The notes beneath the pieces were generated by a model that did no database searches, was not told where the DNA came from, and saw nothing but the letters and a program-made list of their open reading frames with translations. Shown piece after piece: positions 57,282-64,000 of a DNA stretch of 64,000 bases. Origin of the DNA: Caenorhabditis remanei (Eukaryota; Nematoda; Chromadorea; Rhabditida; Rhabditidae); assembly GCF_010183535.1 (NCBI RefSeq), contig NC_071333.1:8678587-8742586 (forward strand), given 5' to 3'. Every line of letters begins with the position of its first letter. Positions within the stretch are counted from its first letter, which is position 1. Made by a program: the position numbers and the translations under genes.

Positions 57282-60200
57282 ATGAATCTGTCTTTGTTTC
57301 TGTTGATTGTTCTGCTCGGTTTACTGTCAACAGTTTTTTGCTCACTTCAGGGTTTAACTAATCATTATCGAGGTAAGTCATTTTCGTTCAACGAAATATA
57401 ACCAATCTCTTTTGTAGAGAATATACCACGCTTCAAACATGTATCCAATGAGAGAAACGAAGTTTTTCTTGGTGACGAAGTAAGAAATTTGTTTTTAGAG
57501 TTATTCCACTACTGACTGTTTACAGATAAAACTTGATTGTCAAACTGCTGCTTCAAAAATCCCAACTTTTGTTGAATGGTATCGTAATGAGAAGCTATTA
57601 AAAAATGAAGTGATTGATATCGAAAGAATCAGAAAGGACAATAACAAAATGATGCTTCACTTGAGAGATATCGATGTATCTGATCAGGTAAGCATAGTTT
57701 CGTTACCAGAAATTGATAAACTAACGAATTCAACTGTTTCAGGGTTTGTGGTCATGTCGAGTTCACAACGCTTATGGTCAGATAACTCGAAATTTTACAA
57801 TCGAAGTGATTGGTGAGTTTTGAATTCACAATCCAAGTTTTAATAGTTTGAGTTTTCTTTCCCGTGCCTTGATATTTTCTCCATTTTCCTCTTCTGCATG
57901 GTGTGCTTTGGTTTTTCAGACTTTTGTGATTATTTCCTCATTCCTGACATTCAACATTGGCGAATTCCCATGGAATGCGTATGTTTGTGGAAATACAACA
58001 AAGAAGCAAAACGACCAGATGTAGACTATCGAGCAGCAACTGCTGAGAACTGTGCCAAATACGCATCAAGAATGATACACCGTGCACGAAAACCTTTTCC
58101 GAGCCTTCCCTGCCTTGGTGACCACTGTCAAGGGTTTGATGTAACTCCGGTTTCTGATTTTGACTTTCCTGGGAAATACGACAAGGATCCGAATGTGAAG
58201 CGTGTTGTGTTGAAGAAAGATGATGTGATTGTTTCATTGCATGACTCTTCAGAATCGTCAAATGAACGAAGTAAGTATTTTCAGATCCACTAAAACTGTT
58301 TGATTGGCTCACCGAGCATCGAGTTTTCGACGTTAGCCACTTACTTCCAAAATTGTTGCCACCTGCGGAGATGAAGAGAGTGAAAAGCCAATTGGGTGGT
58401 TGGGAGAAGATGAACAATGAGGAGAAAATAGCTCGAGCCAGGCATATTCTTAGATTAAGACAATTGAATCATGCGCTGAGCAGTAAGTTTGAAGCAGGAT
58501 TTGAATCAAGATAGATGAATCACAATAAAAATAAGATTTCTACAAAATTTGGGTGTTTTCAGAAACTCAATTCCTTCACGGAGATGATGACGATGAAGAT
58601 TATCATGTAGCCAAACCAGTATCTCCTGATGCTGGGCTCACAGAGCTCAATGCAACCGCCGAGGAGCCACCGTATTTCAGATCTCATGATAACATTGTTC
58701 TTTTTAATGAAACTCATGCACTTCCTGCTGGTCGCACTTTGCAACTCAATTGCCGAGCACAAGGATATCCAGAGCCCGACGTAAGAATACTGGTTTAGTA
58801 TTGCCTATATATGGTCGGTTTCTTTCAGATATTCTGGTTCAAAGACGGAAAGTTAATTGACAGAAGTAGTTCAAGATCAGGTGGATATGAATACAAATTC
58901 AAAAGATGGTCGTTAGAAGTAGAAGACGCGCTTGTAGCTGATTCTGGGGACTTCCATTGTGAAGCCACCAACGTTGCTGGTGTTGTCAGAAAATTCTTCC
59001 ATGTCCTCATTGTCAATAGAATGAGACGTCCTCCTATCATTGTTCCAAACATTCTCAAAAATGTCACAGTGAGTGGATATAATTTAGAAATTGTCTCAGC
59101 CTCAATTACTTATAGGTTAATATTAATGACACTGCCACTTTCAATTGCAAAGTCGTTTCTGATCTTCTTCCTCACATCATGTGGGTCCGTGTCAATAAGA
59201 TTAACGGGTCGTACAGCTACTATAACACTACAGCGGAAGAATTCATGTTCAATTACACTGAAATGGAACAGTTTGATGTATGTTATGATATATGATTTCA
59301 TCTATCAAATAGTGTCTTTCAGAAAGCACATATCCATCATGTTGGTGATGAATCGGCCCTCACTATCGTCAATGTAACTCTAGAGGACCAGGGAGTATAT
59401 GCATGTTTGACTGGAAACTCGTTAGGAATGGTATATCAGAATATTTTGTGAGGCTCTCGAACTAGTCATGTTTCAGACAATGGCAAACGCAACGCTGACA
59501 GTAAATGAGTTCAGGGCAATTCATTTACTTACTGGTGATGAACCCTCACGTAATAAATGGACAACATCCGATTACATTTTCACCAGTGTATTGTCGTTCT
59601 TGGCAATCGCCATTACTATTCTTGGAATCTTCGTCTATATTTGCAAGCCAACCCTCCAAAAGAAAGGATTTATGGAGGATACTGTTGGACTTGTAGGTAG
59701 AAAGAAAAGAGTTGTTGTTTGCAAGAGACCTCTTGGCGAAAACGAGGAAAATGCGGAAGACGGTCCATCACCATATCAAATTCAGGTTATTGAAACACCG
59801 ATGACAAAGAAAGAAATGGCGAAAAAACAGAAGAGAAGAGCGCATTCGGATAATACGGTACTTTCGGAGTACGAAGTTGATTCGGATCCGAAATGGGAAA
59901 TCGAAAGATCAAAGTGAGTCATGCCAACCAAATAAACAAGTGATTTTAATCCAATTAATTTTTAGACTGACTCTGGATCACACATTGGGAGAAGGCGCGT
60001 TCGGAGAAGTATACAAGGCGACATGGAAACAATCAGACACCAATGTAACTAACAAAAAAACAAACAGACTAACAATCCAATAAAACTTCTCTAATTTAAT
60101 ACAGGACGTTGCTGTTGCCGTGAAGAAACTGAAAGTGACAGCACAAGAAAAAGAGCTGATTGATTTGGTCAGTGAAATGGAAACGTTCAAAATTATAGGG

Positions 60201-62709
60201 CAGCATGACAATGTTCTTCGTTTCCTTGGATGTTGTACAGGGCCTGGACCATTATATGTGGTTGTTGAGTTATGTAAACACGGAAACCTCCGTGATTTCT
60301 TGAGAGCTCATAGACCAAAGGAAGATAAGCCAAAGAAATCAAGTCAAGAATTGACAGACTATTTGGAACCAAGAAAGACTACTGAAACGGAAAATGTTGT
60401 AAGTTTACAGTGTGTTCAATAAAAATGCACGTGGCCTGAAACTAAACAAGCATGCTCTTCAATCACCAATATAGAACATAAGCCTCTGATTAATTTTTGA
60501 AAGTTTCACCTGAACGTTCACATCTGCAGATTTCACGTTTGAAATAGTTTACTTCCTTCCACACAATATTCGTTCTAAACTCATTTATTCGAAACTTATC
60601 ATAGACTTAAAAACAAACCTTCATCTGACAGCAGCTGTAAATTTTTATTATTGATGTTACGAATTCCTCATTTCACTGTTTCTTGATCACCAACACCCAC
60701 TTCCCCGTACACTCTGATTTCCTTCCATTCAAAAACGATATTTGTTCAGGAGCTCATCCCAAATCTCACACAACGTCATCTTGTGCAATTCGCATGGCAA
60801 GTGGCACAAGGAATGAACTTCTTGGCCGAAAAGAAGATAATTCACCGAGATTTGGCCGCGAGAAATGTCTTAGTAGGGGAAGGACATGTACTGAAGATAT
60901 CTGATTTTGGATTATCTAGAGATGTACATTTCGAACATTACTATAGGTGCGCTTGAACTAAACGTGAAATAGATTTCATGGAACAAGATATTTCAGAAAA
61001 CGTGGAAATGGTAGACTTCCAATCAAATGGATGGCTCTCGAAGCATTGGATTCCCATGTTTATACTGTGGAAAGTGATGTGTAAGTTTACAATGAACTAA
61101 AAATACGGTTACTTCCTTCTATGCTGACTTTTTAGATGGTCTTATGGAGTGTTGCTTTGGGAAATTATGACACTTGGCGGAACTCCCTATCCAACAATTG
61201 CAATGCCTCAACTTTACAACACTTTGAAAGAAGGATACAGGTGAATTCATTTTGAACAAAACATCTGGAGTTCACATGTACAACACCGCTGTTTTGCAGA
61301 ATGGAAGCACCTCATCTCTGTCCACAAGAAGTTTACCAATTAATGTGTGGATGTTGGCAAGAGAAAATGGACGAGAGACCATCGTTTAAAATGATTGTGG
61401 ATTATTTGGATTGGATGTTGACTATGACTAATGAAGCTATTGAAGGTTCACAAGAATTCAATGTAGATGTTAGTTTAAAACTGGAAATAATATAGTCAAA
61501 CAAAGACTGTGTTTTCAGGATCCATTCTTCTTGGAGAGATCAACTGCATCTGGTCCGGTGTCTCCAATGGAGTCATTCAAAAAAATCAGAAAACATCGTC
61601 CACTTTCTGCACCAGTCAATCTTCGCTCTGAGGTACGAAGTTACTAACAAAACCTAGTCTGATATTTTTTCCCATTTCTAGCCGCTTCACACTATCTGCG
61701 ACGATTACGATCCCACTTTCATAGTTGATCCACCTAGTGGTGGTGGAAAACCTGACATATACAGTAACGACAATCTTCTGAAGGATCATCTCATCTCTCC
61801 GGACACATCTCAATGTATTTCATCAAACAACAATAGCATGTGCAAACCAGATTTTGTCAATTTTTAGTGTACATCCACAAAGCGCTCGACGAAACGAATG
61901 GAAACGGGTACGTTCATCAAGATAGACTAGCACGTGCCATCAGCGGTATTGCCAACCAATCACTCGATTCGGCTCTTGGTTCTCCAGCTTGGCCTTCGTA
62001 CGATCGCTCCCCTAACAAAGCTTCTTGTCTAGGTTCGTTTTTCAGTTCGCTAATTTTCAGTTCATGAGGGTAGACAAAAAGGGAAGTAAAGTTTAAATAA
62101 TCATTTATAGATGATGGATTGGCAGAGGAAGAGAAGAAGCTACACTACTATTATTCATAGTAGCCGCTTCACTGCTCTTAGATGTCTTATAACGTCCATT
62201 GTGGTAATCGTGTTTCCATGTTCTGTGTTGTCCATTGTCATCTATTTGTTCGTGTTTCTGGAATTTTGGGTTCAAGATAATTAGAATCGCCATCAACTAT
62301 CATTCTCTTACAGATACGTTAAGTGTCTTATCTAACATGGCACTTTCACTAGATGTTGGTGACTCTGAAAACAGAAGTATTATTTCAGACCCAGCCCATC
62401 AATACTATAACACAACCTCTAAAATTCAATACCTCCACTTCACGTTCGATGAGCATGATGCTTTGACTAGGTGAGTTCAGACAACATTCCTATTTGATGT
62501 TAATAAAAAATCGTATTACAGATCTAGAGACTCTGCGATATTCGAGGAATCATATCACCCAAACTATATCCAGTCTCACCCTCTCTACTCAAAAATTTTA
62601 ATAAAAAAGAACATGTGAGTTGAAATGAATAGTAGTGCAGCATAGTTCAATAAACTATTGTTTCAGGACGCCTCGCAACTCTTTTCCGACAAAGGAAACT
62701 ATTGTCTAA
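57282..62709 (+). CDS. egl-15: FGF receptor tyrosine kinase EGL-15, alternative exons 5B/5A and two C-termini
   Basis: Exons: 57282-57372, 57418-57479, 57526-57687, 57743-57812, then 5B (57920-58270) or 5A (58285-58482), then 58563-58780, 58829-59068, 59116-59277, 59323-59430, 59477-59913, 59966-60044, 60105-60398, 60750-60946, 60997-61080, 61136-61240, 61300-61468, 61519-61632 and 61682-61867. With 5B this is 1042 residues, with 5A 991. Order: signal peptide, Ig1, the 5A/5B insert, acid box ([10 protein letters not shown]), Ig2, Ig3, TM ([21 protein letters not shown]), and kinase with [14 protein letters not shown] (Lys about 667), HRDLAARN and DFG. EGL-15 signals through SEM-5/Grb2 to LET-60 Ras; the 5A form is needed for sex-myoblast migration, 5B for essential functions. 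A longer C-terminus arises if 61815-61867 is removed and exons 61868-62032, 62314-62470, 62522-62614 and 62667-62709 are used. Confidence 0.96.
57895..57906 (+). promoter_or_regulatory. egl-15: RBFOX/SUP-12 splicing element upstream of exon 5B
   Basis: TGCATG (57895-57900) immediately followed by GTGTGC (57901-57906), 13 nt before exon 5B. UGCAUG is the binding site of the worm RBFOX proteins ASD-1 and FOX-1, and GUGUG that of SUP-12. The juxtaposition is the known element that represses exon 5B in muscle, so that 5A is used. Confidence 0.95.
61815..61867 (+). other. egl-15: Optional 53-nt intron deciding the EGL-15 C-terminus
   Basis: GTATTT at 61815 and TTTTTAG ending at 61867 bound a 53-nt intron. 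If retained, translation ends at TAG 61865-61867, after the residues [17 protein letters not shown]. If removed, phase is kept (T joined to TG) and 152 further residues are read through four more exons to a stop at 62707-62709. Confidence 0.8.
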
Positions 62710-64000
62710 CTTCGTTTTTGACTTCTTTCTTTTTTGTTCTCTCGTTTGCCGTTATGCTATGATCTAGTCATTTTGACCAGATTTTCTTTCTGCTTTACTT
62801 CTTCATTCTTCCCGCCTTTTCTCAGTTATTACTGCTCTCCAACCATTTATTTCATAACGCTGATTAACTTTGTTTCAGAACACTTTTTTTCAAATTGAAT
62901 ATAACACGGGACAATAAACCCATGATGTTTGAAAAATGTGTTTTCTAAGGCAGAGCAACCGATAACCGGAAAAGTCAAAGTAGACCCTGAAAAGTAAGAT
63001 ATCACAAAGTGGATACAGATATGTCAAATAAAATGAATTTAACTTTAGTTTCAATAACTTTGAACACAATAACCCTTTAGAATAATCTGCTTTTCCTTAC
63101 AAAAATGCCCGTGTTCTTCAATGTTTCCTCCACGTTGAAATCAAAAACACCTGTTCTGGTCGGGATTTTGAGCCAATTTTCATTTTGTAAAAAAGTCAAG
63201 CACATTTTTTTATAATTGCATGTCTCGGTTTGTATTATATGTTCAGATTTGTGTGAACAATTTGTATCATATTCTCGAACACATTTGTTGAAAAAATTTG
63301 AGATTAATTGTACACTCCCGTTCGCACATTTTCTTGCCACAAAATTCAGAACCAAAATGTACACTCGCTCTTCCGAGTGCAACTTTTTTCTCTTTCTTTC
63401 CGCATTTTAAACCGAACAAAGCTATCCAAGCTTGAGAATTCGAATGGTGTGTCTTCAGTGTAACCCGCCACAGAGGACACACATTCAAGAGACATATTAC
63501 GCATATGGACGGAGGCCCATATGTACTCTTTCTTTTTCTTTGACATAAGCACTGCGTAGCTCTAAGAAAACCGGAGGAGATAGATGATTCGAATGCACCG
63601 CCTAATTCAAATCCTCAACCGCCTTGTCTCCTATTGTGATTGACCTCCGATTTAGAAAGAGGAGACCTAAACACCTCAAATCCTTTCTTTCCCTCTTTTC
63701 CCCTCGTTTAAAATTTCAATTCTTAGATAGACACATGTTTTGCAATAAAACCTACCAATTTCTTAATTAAGTGAAGAGACGGTATTAGGAACAGGTTCTG
63801 ATCTTTTATTTTTTATTGATTCAATCAATGCTGCGGTTTTGGTTTTTTTTTACATTTTGACACACAAAGATGATATTTAAAAATTCTTATTCGTTTTCTC
63901 TCATTTTCATTTGATGAAGAGGGAAAGTTTTGAGGACTGGATGAGCTCTTCTGTTTCGTTTCTCTCGCTTATTTTGCTCGATTTTCTTTTTTCGTGAGCT
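62710..64000. other. 3' flank of egl-15, no gene seen
   Basis: About 1.3 kb of AT-rich, then pyrimidine-rich sequence to the window edge. Frames at 63077-63552 overlap each other on both strands and have no motif or splice structure. Confidence 0.5.

Noticed and set aside
58271..58284. 14-nt intron joining the two egl-15 exons
   Set aside because: Too short to be spliced; the exons are alternatives with equal phases.
63077..63552. Several overlapping frames on both strands near the right edge
   Set aside because: They overlap one another, lack motifs and intron structure, and look like chance frames.

Overview
The window is nuclear DNA of a nematode and matches Caenorhabditis elegans, X chromosome. 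Genes are split by many short introns (mostly 45-100 nt) with GTAAGT/GTGAGT donors and TTTTCAG acceptors. Several ATGs sit directly behind a splice-acceptor-like tract, as expected for SL1 trans-splicing. I recognise a run of known worm genes: pbo-4, nas-10, lge-1, pxn-2, ver-3 with a ver-4-like neighbour, a collagen (col-177), a degenerin (del-5) and egl-15. Exons were joined by hand and checked for phase continuity. Symbols come from memory of the families, not from a search.

Layout, left to right. 1-1268 (-): 5' part of a secreted histidine acid phosphatase that runs off the left edge. 4442-7801 (-): secreted thrombospondin type-1 repeat protein with a Q-rich linker; its reading frame is broken by one base near 6101. 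9702-10118 (-): small Cys-rich secreted protein. 11819-15324 (+): pbo-4 Na+/H+ exchanger. 15991-16368 (+): neuropeptide precursor. 16790-17885 (+): four-TM protein. 18020-20102 (-): nas-10 astacin. 20550-20621 (+): tRNA-Gly(UCC). 22846-25857 (+): lge-1 (LARGE-type glycosyltransferase), with an unrelated antisense Cys/Gly-rich secreted-peptide gene inside intron 5. 26703-27241 (+): small acidic protein. 27368-32732 (-): pxn-2 peroxidasin, with a long inverted repeat in one intron. 36310-40672 (+): ver-3 VEGFR-like receptor kinase. 41024-42739 (+): related kinase with no Ig ectodomain. 42951-43672 (-): BTB/T1-domain protein. 44321-46047 (-): membrane collagen. 47301-49722 (-): degenerin. 49927-50533 (-): transthyretin-like secreted protein. 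51069-52785 (-): MSP-domain protein. 54108-55533 (+): orphan protein. 57282-62709 (+): egl-15 FGF receptor.

The window is rich in extracellular-matrix and cell-surface genes (peroxidasin, collagen, TSP1 protein, LARGE, FGFR, VEGFR-like), but they are separate transcription units. I saw no CRISPR array and no intact transposon with a transposase. The most informative structures are: the egl-15 alternative exons 5B/5A, only 14 nt apart and therefore unable to be joined, with a UGCAUG-GUGUG splicing element upstream; a 53-nt alternative intron at the egl-15 C-terminus; the frame break in the TSP1 gene; the gene nested in lge-1; a three-copy GLRLPN-type neuropeptide precursor; and the ectodomain-less ver duplicate.
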